Below, piece by piece: positions 38,755 to 47,705 of a stretch of DNA of 64,000 bases. Each line of letters starts with the position of its first letter. Within the stretch, counting starts at the first letter, position 1. A model generated the notes under the pieces. It saw only the letters and a list, made by a program, of their open reading frames with translations. It was not told where the DNA came from and made no database searches. Source of the DNA: an uncultured Gammaproteobacteria bacterium (GTDB taxonomy: Bacteria; Pseudomonadota; Gammaproteobacteria; Eutrophobiales; Eutrophobiaceae); assembly GCA_943788005.1 (NCBI GenBank), contig CALSOP010000002.1, positions 836,573-900,572 on the forward strand, given 5' to 3'. Made by a program: the position numbers and the translations under genes.

Positions 38755-39639
38755 TTATTTGCTATGCATAGCCATTCTCTGTTTTTTATTATCTAATTTA
38801 TTGTTAATTTTCCTGATAAAAATTTTAGGCGATAAACTGAAAGCGGACTTATATATATGTTTTGAGTTCTTAAGGATTTGATTAAGATGTTTATTAAGTA
38901 AGCCGGTTATAACTTCAAGATCCCTGATGCTATCCTCTTCGTATGAAGTTTGCGCTAATAAATTGTAAATCATATTTAAATCATTTGCTGTTCCTAATAG
39001 TTCACCTAGTTCATGGAGAGAGAGTTTTGTTTGATTGCAATAACCTGAGCTCACTTTACTTATATAGTCTAATTGGTAATTTAGGTATTTAGCCCATTTT
39101 CTAAATCCGTGCAGATCGTCGATGCTCTTGCTTTTAAAAAACGCCTTCTGCCCATTTTTGATAGCTTTTTTATAGGTATGCTTTAATCCCTTGTTAACAG
39201 CATGCATTGATTCAAAACTTATAAAAATATATTTAAACGCTATCAACTCCTCCAAGAGTATTTGACGTGTCATATTCCAATCAATTTGACCTTGCACAAG
39301 CTCGACATTCTGTTTTTCCTTTAAGCGGCTTATTGCCAGTCGCTCCTTTTTTGTTATTGCGCTTATCTCAAGCACGGACAGGGTCTTATTAATGACATGA
39401 GAATCACGTGCAATGCTTAGTGATTTAGCTATTTTTGCCAAACGGGCATCCATTGTTTTCCAATGTATATCTGCTGTCTCAATTTGTAATAGCCTAAGCC
39501 AACTACGCAAATGTTTAATATCAACACGGACTTGGTGTATATCTTCATCCGAGCTTACTGTTTTGTTTAAACGATCTTGTAAATTATCGATAGTATTAAT
39601 TACAGATTGTTGTGTTAATAGAATACGGTCTATGGACAT
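38755..39639 (-). CDS. CHAD domain protein
   Basis: A 294-residue, all-helical, basic protein with the CHAD pattern: HQVRVDIKHLRSWLRLL (conserved histidine and basic residues) and, in the second half, DLHGFRKWAKYLNYQL. CHAD proteins bind inorganic polyphosphate. There is no attached CYTH domain, so this is a stand-alone CHAD gene. It is the first of three small genes on the minus strand (with a membrane protein and a MEKHLA protein upstream), followed by its own intergenic gap. Confidence 0.85.
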   Translation of the reverse strand: MSIDRILLTQQSVINTIDNLQDRLNKTVSSDEDIHQVRVDIKHLRSWLRLLQIETADIHWKTMDARLAKIAKSLSIARDSHVINKTLSVLEISAITKKERLAISRLKEKQNVELVQGQIDWNMTRQILLEELIAFKYIFISFESMHAVNKGLKHTYKKAIKNGQKAFFKSKSIDDLHGFRKWAKYLNYQLDYISKVSSGYCNQTKLSLHELGELLGTANDLNMIYNLLAQTSYEEDSIRDLEVITGLLNKHLNQILKNSKHIYKSAFSLSPKIFIRKINNKLDNKKQRMAMHSK

Positions 39640-39643
39640 ATTG

Positions 39644-39979
39644 TCATTTAAATTTTAGTCGTTTCAATAATAAAACAGCACCGGCTATCCATATTGCAGG
39701 AGCTAAGAAAGCCGCGATACTAAGAGAGTGCTCTTTATGAAGATGGAGACCAAAAATGTCCGTTACAGCAACTTCAAAGCTCGTTAGATAGTCTTCAGAA
39801 ACGTAATCAATAAAAAGTATTACGATTACAAGATAAGTAATAATCGGTTTATGCGGATCAATCGGCGCTTGGTAAATGGTTAGTCGCCATAAAACAAAAC
39901 CACCAATAGGCGCAACTGCAAAAACAATTCTCGGCATCGTGCCCATAAAATGATGTGCCATGCTTGTTTTATCACACAT
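39644..39979 (-). CDS. small membrane protein of unknown function
   Basis: A 111-residue protein with about three hydrophobic stretches (residues about 18-34, 43-57, 86-105) separated by polar loops, the middle one acidic (DYVSEDYLTSFEVAVTD). It lies four bases before the CHAD gene on the same strand, suggesting co-transcription. I do not recognise the family. Start position is uncertain: a downstream ATG (MAHHFMGTM) is a possible alternative. Confidence 0.55.
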   Translation of the reverse strand: MCDKTSMAHHFMGTMPRIVFAVAPIGGFVLWRLTIYQAPIDPHKPIITYLVIVILFIDYVSEDYLTSFEVAVTDIFGLHLHKEHSLSIAAFLAPAIWIAGAVLLLKRLKFK

Positions 39980-40002
39980 ATATGAAGAAGGCTTAGTCTA
40001 TA

Positions 40003-40479
40003 TTATGTATAATTTATAGCTATCCAGTTTTTAAACATGGCAGCTTGTCCAAGATAATGGCCGTTCCCGTCAATGATATTCCAGATGGTCGCGCCTTCAA
40101 TTTTAAAACGCTTCCCAGTAGCTGATATCCTCACGCCAGAATAGTCAAGCATATGTCCATCATTACTAACTCGTTGCATTAATTCTTCACGTTGTTTTCT
40201 ATTGGTCGTTTCTACCGAATAACGAGAAGGAAGCTGTATAAACTCTTCCCATTCAACCTCAAATAAATCTAGTGCGACTTTATTGCCGAAGTTAAATACA
40301 GGATCACTTTCAGAGCCATGTGAAACTATTGCGAAAGGTGTTTCAAATAATGCTGTGATTAATTCGTCAGGTTCTCGATTACCCACCGTGAGTGATTTAC
40401 CTGTCCAGTGTTTATAACTCGAACAAAGAAGCTGAGCGTGTCTGATATAAAAATCGTTATTGAAAATATCTGGATCCAT
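40003..40479 (-). CDS. MEKHLA domain protein
   Basis: A 158-residue protein with the PAS-like MEKHLA pattern: the N-terminal half has HAQLLCSSYKHWTGKSL followed by ALFETPFAIVSHGSESDPVFNFGNKVALDLFE, and it ends with FKIEGATIWNIIDGNGHYLGQAAMF. The domain may bind a small ligand; in plants it is fused to homeodomain proteins, while bacterial stand-alone copies are poorly studied. It is the upstream member of the minus-strand trio. Confidence 0.8.
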   Translation of the reverse strand: MDPDIFNNDFYIRHAQLLCSSYKHWTGKSLTVGNREPDELITALFETPFAIVSHGSESDPVFNFGNKVALDLFEVEWEEFIQLPSRYSVETTNRKQREELMQRVSNDGHMLDYSGVRISATGKRFKIEGATIWNIIDGNGHYLGQAAMFKNWIAINYT

Positions 40480-40654
40480 AGTCTAAAACATTATCATCAT
40501 AATGCATCGATGGACATTTTTAAGCACAAAAATAGGCTTGTTATCTACAAGGTCTCGCCATAATATTTAGTTTTATTTGAGAAATATCAATCTTTGATAT
40601 TTATGTGTGAATTATATTTATTATATTGGTGATAACTAAGGTGGAAGAATAGTC

Positions 40655-41914
40655 ATGGATCCCATGCACGATATTAGTATTCTTGCCATTATTTGGGTAA
40701 GTGTTTTTGTGGCTTCATTTTTGGCGTTTCGAACACGTTTAACACCCGTGCTTTGGTACTTGTTCTGTGGCGCAACCATGGTAAATATTGGCTTGTTACC
40801 CAAGGTAATGCCGGTATTCATTACCGATTTTGCAGAATTGGGAATTATTATTATTATGTTCGCGCTCGGTTTTGAGGAAGATACCGATAATTTTCTTGCC
40901 AGCATTAAACGCAGTTGGGGCATAGCTTTTTTTGGTGCCTTGGCGCCATTTTTGGTCGCTTATTTTGCTGCGATATACTTTTGGCAGGATACTAATGCTG
41001 CACTTTTATGTGGCCTTGCGATGACGGCGACCGCAGTCTCACTGACAATGGTTTCACTTAAAACAGAAGGTTTAAGTAAAAGTTCGGCAGCCACCGGTAT
41101 TATGACCTCGGCCGTATTAGACGACATTGCCTCGCTGGCTTTGGTTGCTATTATGGTGCCGATAGCTACTGGCGAAGCCTCTGTTAGTCTGGACGGCATA
41201 TTGCTCGTTGTAGGAAAAGCAGTATCATTCTTTTTAGTGGTCACCTTTATTGGTGCCTGGTTATTTCCGAAGAGCGATGGTTTTGCGAGAAACATCCCGT
41301 TTGTAGGCAGTTTTAATTTGCGACGCATTCTGGCGATGGCGGAAGGCCAATATACGGTATTGGCATTGTTACTGATCGCCGTATTGGTCGGCATCTTGGC
41401 GCATGAATTTGGTTTCCATCCGGCAGTAGGGGCTTATATGGCCGGCCTGATTATTCAACGAGAATACTTCGCCTTTCACGAGCATCGTAACGTCGACTTT
41501 CATCAACAAGCACAAGAGATTGTTGATAATGTTGCCTTCACCTGGATTGGCCCGGTGTTTTTCGTCACCTTAGGAACCCATTTGGTCTTTGACGGTGATA
41601 TTTTTATGACAGTGTTGCCTTATGCACTAATTCTATTTGTTGGCTTATTTGTTGGCCAAGTGCTATCAGCGAGCTTGGCAGCAAGATATACGGGTAATTT
41701 TGATTGGCCGGCTAGCTTAATGATTGGCTTCGGTATGTTAGGTCGAGCAGAATTGGCTTTTGTGGTATTGGATATCGCGTTTGTTCAACATCACATTATC
41801 AGCACCGAAGCATTTTATACCTTGATGATGACGACCTTCTTTTTGAATATCTCAGTACCCCTAACAATACGCTGGTGGAAGAGTCGATTCGGTCATACGA
41901 TACCGGCAAGCTAG
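40655..41914 (+). CDS. CPA2 family cation:proton antiporter
   Basis: A 419-residue membrane protein with about 12 helices, Kef/NapA-type. The conserved Asp-Asp pair of the CPA2 transport site is in SAVLDDIASLALVAIM. The C-terminal half has GFGMLGRAELAFVVLDIAFV and FHPAVGAYMAGLIIQ. No regulatory TrkA-N domain is attached, unlike KefB/C. It most likely exchanges Na+ or K+ for protons; the ion is uncertain. GGTGG upstream of ATG 40655 gives a weak ribosome-binding site. Confidence 0.87.
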   Translation: MDPMHDISILAIIWVSVFVASFLAFRTRLTPVLWYLFCGATMVNIGLLPKVMPVFITDFAELGIIIIMFALGFEEDTDNFLASIKRSWGIAFFGALAPFLVAYFAAIYFWQDTNAALLCGLAMTATAVSLTMVSLKTEGLSKSSAATGIMTSAVLDDIASLALVAIMVPIATGEASVSLDGILLVVGKAVSFFLVVTFIGAWLFPKSDGFARNIPFVGSFNLRRILAMAEGQYTVLALLLIAVLVGILAHEFGFHPAVGAYMAGLIIQREYFAFHEHRNVDFHQQAQEIVDNVAFTWIGPVFFVTLGTHLVFDGDIFMTVLPYALILFVGLFVGQVLSASLAARYTGNFDWPASLMIGFGMLGRAELAFVVLDIAFVQHHIISTEAFYTLMMTTFFLNISVPLTIRWWKSRFGHTIPAS

Positions 41915-41931
41915 AATCATAAAGACCGATT

Positions 41932-42669
41932 TTATTTGATTAGTGTTTCTGCAAGAAACTTTGTAAAGCGTTGCCAGGATTGTTTGTCCGCATCTTCTCG
42001 ATAACGATCTGATCCAAACACAGTAAAGGCGTGGGGTGCGCCACCGTAGGTAATCATTTCATGTGAAACTTTAGCTTGTTCCAACTGTTCACCAAGTTTT
42101 GCAAAGTCGTTCATGGTGATAGCCGTGTCAGCGCTACCATGCATGATAAGCAGTTTGCCTTTTGTGTTTGAATAATCCTGTCCCGGAGGTGTACTCAAGC
42201 CGCCATGAAAAGTAACAAAGCCTTTTAGGTCAGCACCAGAGCGTGCAAACTCAAGTACAGCCGCACCACCGAAACAGTAGCCAGCTGTTATTGCGTTATC
42301 GATATTGGCGCCATTGGTTTTTGCTGTAGACAATGCTCCGTGTAATAAGGTGCGCATTCTTTCACGGTCTTTATACAAAGCGCCGGTGTGTTGGCGTTTA
42401 TCTTTTACTTCCGTTGGGCGTATGCCCGCACCAAATAGATCGGCCGCAAAAACGGCATAGCCTAATTCGGCCAGCATCTCAGCACGTTTAACCTCGTAAT
42501 CGGTTAGCCCGTCCCAATCGTGTAAAAGCAAAACTAAAGGTGCGTCAGCAGCGGGTGAGGTGTAATAACCTTCAAAGGTCGCGCCATTAACCTTATAAAC
42601 AACGGATTTCCCTGCTGCAATTGCTGAAGACGAAAAAATCAGCAAGAATAATCCGCTAAATAACCTCAT
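41932..42669 (-). CDS. exported dienelactone hydrolase family protein
   Basis: A 245-residue alpha/beta hydrolase with a signal peptide (MRLFSGLFLLIFSSSAIAAG). The catalytic triad of the dienelactone family is visible: a Cys nucleophile in ITAGYCFGGAAVLEFA, an aspartate in HGSADTAITM, and a histidine in APHAFTV. The cysteine in place of serine is characteristic. It lies ten bases from a GST gene on the same strand. Substrate unknown. Confidence 0.88.
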   Translation of the reverse strand: MRLFSGLFLLIFSSSAIAAGKSVVYKVNGATFEGYYTSPAADAPLVLLLHDWDGLTDYEVKRAEMLAELGYAVFAADLFGAGIRPTEVKDKRQHTGALYKDRERMRTLLHGALSTAKTNGANIDNAITAGYCFGGAAVLEFARSGADLKGFVTFHGGLSTPPGQDYSNTKGKLLIMHGSADTAITMNDFAKLGEQLEQAKVSHEMITYGGAPHAFTVFGSDRYREDADKQSWQRFTKFLAETLIK

Positions 42670-42678
42670 TGTTAAAGT

Positions 42679-43326
42679 TTAACCTGCCATCATTGCATCA
42701 AGCGTTTCTTTGTAAGACCCATGGACCTTTCTGTAAAAAGACTCTTTCATTAACTTGCTTGCCCACGTCGCAACGTTTGGGTAATCAGAAAGATTGATGT
42801 CGACGACTTCAAACGGATCCACGGTGGCAAGCAGGGCAATGTCAGCTATCGTCATCTTGTCGCCTGCAAGATATGGGGTGGCCCCTAATTGTTTTTCGAT
42901 AACAGTCATAAAGCGTTTAATGAATACATAGCCTTCTTGCATAGATTTTTCATCGGCTTCGACATCGATTAATCCGGCAACGATCTTATTAAAGAATACT
43001 TTGGCGAGACCATTATTAAGGTGCGCGCCGATAAAATCTAACCACTTATCAACATGTGCTTGTTCGACAATGTCAGTAGGATAAAAATCAGAGTTATGTT
43101 TACGACAAAGATATTTCATGATGGCATTACTCTCAAACAGATAAAAACCATCGTCATCAATTGCCGGGATCTTGCCGGAAGGATTCATCTTTAGGTATTC
43201 CTCTGTTTGTGTCTCGCCTGCCAGTGGGTTTATGACTACAAACTCGTATTCCAGTCCCATTGCATTCAAACACATGCGTACCCGGTTTACTGGGAATGAC
43301 AGACCTAATCCGTATAGCTTAACCAT
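42679..43326 (-). CDS. glutathione S-transferase family protein
   Basis: A 215-residue GST with the N-terminal thioredoxin fold (MVKLYGLGLSFPVNRVRMCL, PSGKIPAIDDDGFYLFESNAI) and an all-helical C-terminal domain (TPYLAGDKMTIADIALLATV). The SNAI motif replaces the common ESxAI glutathione-binding context. It probably conjugates or reduces with glutathione. Located just upstream of the dienelactone hydrolase gene on the minus strand. Confidence 0.9.
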   Translation of the reverse strand: MVKLYGLGLSFPVNRVRMCLNAMGLEYEFVVINPLAGETQTEEYLKMNPSGKIPAIDDDGFYLFESNAIMKYLCRKHNSDFYPTDIVEQAHVDKWLDFIGAHLNNGLAKVFFNKIVAGLIDVEADEKSMQEGYVFIKRFMTVIEKQLGATPYLAGDKMTIADIALLATVDPFEVVDINLSDYPNVATWASKLMKESFYRKVHGSYKETLDAMMAG

Positions 43327-43416
43327 TATTTTTTATCCTCGATTTGTGTAATAAATATTGTAGATGTCTTGTTATTGTAAAGCTAAAAGCATATTAATGC
43401 AGGATGTACGAGGTTT

Positions 43417-43914
43417 TTAACTGCCAGCGAGATAGTCTTCCAGTTGGGCAAAAGTTCCACCCCATTCCTGACTCAATTCAAAGGTTTCATCAGAAAACCG
43501 GGTGATTTCTTCCGTGCTTGCGTTGATTGGTTCCCAAGTAAGATCAAGAGTCGTTTTGCCATTTTTCTCATCTAACATAACGGTACTGAGTATTTCGACA
43601 GGAAAGTTTTTGATCATTGGGTGAGGCTCAATGCCTCCCTGTTCATTGGAATAGACTTGCGTATAAGAAAGCTTGGCCGGAGGAATCATCTCTTTGTAAA
43701 AAATCATGCTCCACATCTCAAGACCACTTTTTGAAGTCATACAATAATGACTAACGCCGCCGGGGGTAATGTCGGATTTGGTGAATTTCATCGAATAACC
43801 CTTTGAAGGTAGCCATTTTTCGAGTTTGTCTGGAATAGTCCATGCGTCGAATACCTTTTCCACAGGGGCGTCAAATTTATGTGAGAGTGTAAATCTATGA
43901 TTGTTTTTGGCCAT
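43417..43914 (-). CDS. SRPBCC (AHSA1-like) domain protein
   Basis: A 165-residue protein of the START/AHSA1 type: the N-terminal FTLSHKFDAPVEKVFDAWT, central GGVSHYCMTSKSGLEMW, and C-terminal TFAQLEDYLA form the helix-grip fold. Such proteins bind hydrophobic ligands or act as cochaperone-like factors; the role is not predictable. It is a single gene with about 90 bases to the GST gene. Confidence 0.84.
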   Translation of the reverse strand: MAKNNHRFTLSHKFDAPVEKVFDAWTIPDKLEKWLPSKGYSMKFTKSDITPGGVSHYCMTSKSGLEMWSMIFYKEMIPPAKLSYTQVYSNEQGGIEPHPMIKNFPVEILSTVMLDEKNGKTTLDLTWEPINASTEEITRFSDETFELSQEWGGTFAQLEDYLAGS

Positions 43915-44096
43915 GGCATTGCTCCTCGGTAAAACTTGATGGTTCGATATTTTAGCGACTTTTAAGGCTGAATTCTCACTCTACAACATGGATGTTGGAA
44001 AGAATACAAACAAGAGCCTGCATGGGTGCTGGTAGTAGAACTGCGTCTGGAGCGAGCAGTCGAGGAATTGCTAAGCAAGGGGGTCATATTGTTGTG

Positions 44097-45017
44097 CTAC
44101 GGCTTGATGATATTCTCCAGTGCCAATACATAATTTATAGGTGCATGATCAGCAAGAACGGGCGGAAGGTTGCTTTTAATGTCCATGATATTTTTCGAGA
44201 GCATCTCCTGTAAGGCATAGTCCTTTAAATTAAGCATTTTGTTTTTTTGATAGCTTAAAATATCTGCTTCCGAAAGGCCTTCGATAAGTATGCCCATGTT
44301 ATTTAATAATTGTGTCGTGCCACAATGCTTATAATCAATGTTCGGAATACTAATCGGCACGGTGGTGATGATGTCGCAGTTATTAATAATGCGATAAATA
44401 GGTTTGTCGTTTAAAGCATTTGCAAATGCCGCATCACCAACACGAGGAGAGCCAAAGGTATAACAAGAATCAAAATCAGGCTGATCCATTATCTCAGCCG
44501 TTAATACAGTGGCCAATGCAGCGCCAAGACTATGCCCGGTAATGAAGATGGGTAGTGAGAGAGCTTCCAGATAAAAAAATAATTCTTCTTTAATGCTTTG
44601 ATAGGCGATATTAAATCCTGCATGAATAAGTCCGCATTCTTTGAAAGGTGTTTGCATGGATTTAATATTATTGTTCCAGTCGACAAGATCGTCGGTACCA
44701 CGAAAGGCAACTACAAGGCACGGTTGTGGATAGCCATCACTGTTAATGCCTTTGACCTTTAATAGAGAAACATGCGTTGAGGTCTCGGCCTTATTAATAA
44801 AGCCAATTTCTTTATAGTCAAAACGACCCAGCTTATTTTTTTTATTGAGATGAAAGTCAGGCTGATAAGTTAAGCGCGATATCTCTGCCAGCCAACAGGC
44901 GTTACTAATATTGAAACCGGGAACGCCGCTTTGCAAAGGCGTGTTTGTGTGTAAATCAAAGTACTCGGTCGCTTCGCCGGGTTTGCTTAAGGCTTGCCAT
45001 GAGGAGTCTTGTTGCAT
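44097..45017 (-). CDS. lipase family (class 3) protein
   Basis: A 306-residue alpha/beta hydrolase of the class-3 lipase fold. The nucleophile serine is in ITGHSLGAALATVLTAE (about residue 161), the FGSPRVGDAAFAN segment holds the catalytic aspartate, and a histidine occurs near the end in DHAPINYVL. There is no signal peptide, so it is probably cytoplasmic or released by other means. It stands alone. Confidence 0.87.
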   Translation of the reverse strand: MQQDSSWQALSKPGEATEYFDLHTNTPLQSGVPGFNISNACWLAEISRLTYQPDFHLNKKNKLGRFDYKEIGFINKAETSTHVSLLKVKGINSDGYPQPCLVVAFRGTDDLVDWNNNIKSMQTPFKECGLIHAGFNIAYQSIKEELFFYLEALSLPIFITGHSLGAALATVLTAEIMDQPDFDSCYTFGSPRVGDAAFANALNDKPIYRIINNCDIITTVPISIPNIDYKHCGTTQLLNNMGILIEGLSEADILSYQKNKMLNLKDYALQEMLSKNIMDIKSNLPPVLADHAPINYVLALENIIKP

Positions 45018-45101
45018 ATGAACATTAATTATTCTAGCGGTGGGTTCTAAATTAACTGTAACGTTTATTGTTTGGTGCCTGTCTGATTAAAACTAGATTG
45101 C

Positions 45102-45758
45102 TTATGTCGGCTTCAGCTCCATTGTTGTAACCGAATCAGATACGATAAGTTTTGCTTCGGTTTGATCTTGTACTTGTGCAGCGTTTACGCCCGGCGCTAC
45201 CTCTTCAAGAATCAGACCTTGTTCGCTAGGCCTTATAACGGCAAGCTCGGTGATGATGAGATCGACGCGCCTGTCGGAGGTCATGGGCAGGTTGAGCTTC
45301 TCTACAATCTTTGCTGTACCTTTCGCCGTGTGGATCATAGCGACGATTACTTTACGAGCACTTGTGACTAAATCCATGGCGCCACCCATGCCCGGTACGC
45401 GCTCACCAGGTATAATCCAGTTTGCGAGACGACCCTGACTATCGACTTGAAGCCCCCCCAATACAGTCATATCAAGATGTCCTCCCCGAATTAGCCCAAA
45501 GGAGAAGGCGCTGTCAAAGGCAGCAGCGCCCGGTAGCGCACCAATCATGCCGCCGCCGGCATCGCTGAGAGAGGTGTTTTCCATGCCGTCCGGTAGGCCG
45601 CCGCTGCCGATGATGCCGTTCTCGGACTGAAAGAAGACGTTGTCCTCTTCGGGCACATATTGCGCGACCATTGTGGGCAAGCCTATACCAAGGTTCACCA
45701 GGCTGCCCGGCTGAATTTCACGGGCGACTCGACGAGCGATCAATTGCTTGCCGTTCAT
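45102..45758 (-). CDS. 3-oxoacid CoA-transferase subunit B
   Basis: Small subunit of a family I CoA-transferase (ScoB/AtoA type) moving CoA between succinate or acetate and acetoacetate. The 218 residues contain the catalytic glutamate in QSENGIIGSG, and the segments VNLGIGLPTMVAQYVPEE and HLDMTVLGGLQVDSQGRLANW. It overlaps subunit A by four bases. The pair is locally GC-rich compared with flanking genes, which suggests transfer from elsewhere. Confidence 0.92.
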   Translation of the reverse strand: MNGKQLIARRVAREIQPGSLVNLGIGLPTMVAQYVPEEDNVFFQSENGIIGSGGLPDGMENTSLSDAGGGMIGALPGAAAFDSAFSFGLIRGGHLDMTVLGGLQVDSQGRLANWIIPGERVPGMGGAMDLVTSARKVIVAMIHTAKGTAKIVEKLNLPMTSDRRVDLIITELAVIRPSEQGLILEEVAPGVNAAQVQDQTEAKLIVSDSVTTMELKPT

Positions 45759-46414
45759 GCGGCCACCCCTGTCTTGACGATGTAATCGACTAAAGTGCCG
45801 GGTGTATGTACATCGTCGGGTGCGATGCAGCCAACAGGAACCAGCTCTACAGCTTCAACGAATACAGTCGCTGCGGCCATTGCCATTACCGGGTTAAAGT
45901 TCTGAGCGGTGAGTCGGTATTGTAAGTTCCCGAAGTAGTCGCACTGTTGCGCCTTTATCAAGGCAAAATCCGCTTTAAGCGGAAGTTCCAGCAAGAATTG
46001 TTTGCCTTCGATTTCCAGGATCCGTTTGCCTTCAGCCGCAAGAGTGCCCACAGCGGTTGGGGTCAGCACGCCACCCAGACCGAAGCCACCGCAACGAATT
46101 TGCTCGACTAGGGTTCCTTGGGGGACCAGTTCTACTGTCAACTCCTCTGCAATCATCTGTCGCTGAGTTTCCGGGTTTGTGCCAATATGGGAAGCGGTGA
46201 CGTGCTTTACCAGACGGGCATCGATTAGTTTGCCAATCCCAACTCCAGGTCTGGCAGTATCGTTAGCAATGACAGTCAACCCGCCCTTGTGTTGCCGTAC
46301 CATTTCGTCGATTAAATGTTCAGGTGTTCCGACGCCCATAAAGCCGCCAATCATTATGCTGGCCTCCTGTGGGATAGCCTCAACAGCGTGGGTAACAGAT
46401 GTTGTTTTCTTCAT
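45755..46414 (-). CDS. 3-oxoacid CoA-transferase subunit A
   Basis: Large-type partner (ScoA/AtoD) of the CoA-transferase, 219 residues. It shows the N-terminal SIMIGGFMGVGTPEHLIDEM CoA-binding glycine motif, LVEQIRCGGFGLGGVLTPTAVGT and IKAQQCDYFGNLQYRLTAQNF. It is translationally coupled to subunit B. No acetoacetyl-CoA thiolase gene is in the window, so the metabolic route cannot be completed from here. Confidence 0.92.
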   Translation of the reverse strand: MKKTTSVTHAVEAIPQEASIMIGGFMGVGTPEHLIDEMVRQHKGGLTVIANDTARPGVGIGKLIDARLVKHVTASHIGTNPETQRQMIAEELTVELVPQGTLVEQIRCGGFGLGGVLTPTAVGTLAAEGKRILEIEGKQFLLELPLKADFALIKAQQCDYFGNLQYRLTAQNFNPVMAMAAATVFVEAVELVPVGCIAPDDVHTPGTLVDYIVKTGVAA

Positions 46415-46621
46415 AGCGAGATATCTTACTTTGTTTTTCGTAATTGGTCGTCTGTAAAGTAAGGTTTACGCAAGCCGGCTTATTTTTATGTTCTTGGGGT
46501 GCGACTCAGTGTATGAGTTTAAACTTTTGTTCTTGCTTTTATTTTTATATGCCATAAAGAAAATAAATGACCTACATTGATGTAGGGAACAGTCCTTGTC
46601 GGTTCTCTTTAGCGCTTCCAG

Positions 46622-46996
46622 TTATTCTTGAGCAGAGGTTTTAATCCAGTTATTAGCCTCATTTAATTCATCAAAGTCAAAGTGTTTTATCTCCGCGTTG
46701 ACGAAATGACTGGCAACATGTTCTGCTAATTCACCGATAGGTGAATCAGTGGCAAATGCAACACAAGCAATTTTTTGGTGATGATCCTTAACAAAACGTA
46801 AGTGTCTTATCAGGGCAGCAAATGAATCCCAGCCCGGAAACGATTTAACATGGATTAACACGCCATTAAGCGTGCCAGATTTTTCGAGATAAGGATCAAC
46901 GATGCTAGCAGCAGCCTTGAAGTCTTCTTCCGATAATGCGCCGTTAGGCTCAAGAAGCACAATGCCTTCATCTTCATTCAAGTTGATATTTAACAT
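46622..46996 (-). CDS. SpoIIAA-like (STAS-related) protein
   Basis: A 124-residue protein with the alternating strand-helix pattern of the SpoIIAA-like family: LNEDEGIVLLEPNGALSEEDF, GVLIHVKSFPGWDSFAALIRHL and KIACVAFATDSPIGELAEHVA. Family members bind or sense and are often associated with stress or membranes; no partner is evident. Located upstream of the CoA-transferase genes on the same strand but separated by about 200 bases. Confidence 0.8.
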   Translation of the reverse strand: MLNINLNEDEGIVLLEPNGALSEEDFKAAASIVDPYLEKSGTLNGVLIHVKSFPGWDSFAALIRHLRFVKDHHQKIACVAFATDSPIGELAEHVASHFVNAEIKHFDFDELNEANNWIKTSAQE

Positions 46997-47144
46997 ACGT
47001 GCCTCATATTATCAAAGTGGCTTATGTACATAATAAACTTGAATACATGTCCTAAGTTGATCTATCGCAAGAGATGTTGAAGTATTTATTCTTTAATCGT
47101 AGAAAGCGTAGTGAATAGTCTGAATTTCTATCTATAATTATCAT

Positions 47145-47606
47145 ATGAAACTTTATTTAGTTCAGCATGGAGAGTCTGTGTCAAAAGACGTTGACCCGGG
47201 TCGTCCCCTAAGTGCGCATGGAGAAAATGATGTTAAGCAACTTGCAGAGTCCTTGAGAGTTTCGGGGCTTACAGTAAATAAGGTTCTGCACAGTAGTAAG
47301 ATGCGAGCCCATCAAACAGCGGAAATTCTTGGAGAAGCGCTGTTGATCAGCGGTGAAGTAGAAGTTACTGATGGTATCAATCCAAATGATCCAGTACAGG
47401 GCTTCTCAATCAGGGCGCACAAATTCAAACACGACACGATGGTTGTCGGTCACTTGCCATTCATGGCAAAAATGGTGTCCTATCTGGTTACCGGAAATGA
47501 AGACGCGGATATTGTAGCGTTTAAACCAGGAAGCGTTGTTTGCCTTCAACAGGATGGCGAAGAGCATTGGCAGGTTCAGTGGATGCTGCGACCAGATACA
47601 CTTTAG
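47145..47606 (+). CDS. sixA: phosphohistidine phosphatase SixA-like
   Basis: A 153-residue histidine phosphatase of the SixA group. The phospho-acceptor histidine is His9 in KLYLVQHGESVSKD (the family Arg before it is replaced by Gln, common in this clade) and the second histidine is in VVGHLPFMAKMV. SixA removes phosphate from phosphohistidine of HPt domains or PTS proteins; the partner is not visible here. The convergent rpoH gene follows across a terminator hairpin. Confidence 0.85.
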   Translation: MKLYLVQHGESVSKDVDPGRPLSAHGENDVKQLAESLRVSGLTVNKVLHSSKMRAHQTAEILGEALLISGEVEVTDGINPNDPVQGFSIRAHKFKHDTMVVGHLPFMAKMVSYLVTGNEDADIVAFKPGSVVCLQQDGEEHWQVQWMLRPDTL

Positions 47607-47633
47607 TTATTGTAGATATAATACGCCCAAAAA

Positions 47634-47664
47634 AATGGCCCCTTTCGGAGCCATTCTTGTTTTC
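47634..47664 (-). terminator. rho-independent terminator between sixA and rpoH
   Basis: Stem AATGGC plus CC pairs around a short loop (TTTC plus strand, GAAA minus strand), with one mismatch. On the minus strand the stem is followed by a run of T, so it best terminates rpoH; on the plus strand a looser T-rich stretch follows, so it may also serve sixA. Confidence 0.8.
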
Positions 47665-47705
47665 ATTAAGTATCCTTGATCCGTCATTTATCAAGTTGTT
47701 TGGGT

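Noticed and set aside
39400-39420. CACGTG-containing sequence in the CHAD gene
   Set aside because: The flanks do not match the parS consensus beyond the six-base core.
43992-44213. 73-codon plus-strand frame overlapping the lipase 3' end
   Set aside because: No recognisable domain, overlaps the real lipase gene on the other strand, and no good ribosome-binding site; treated as chance.
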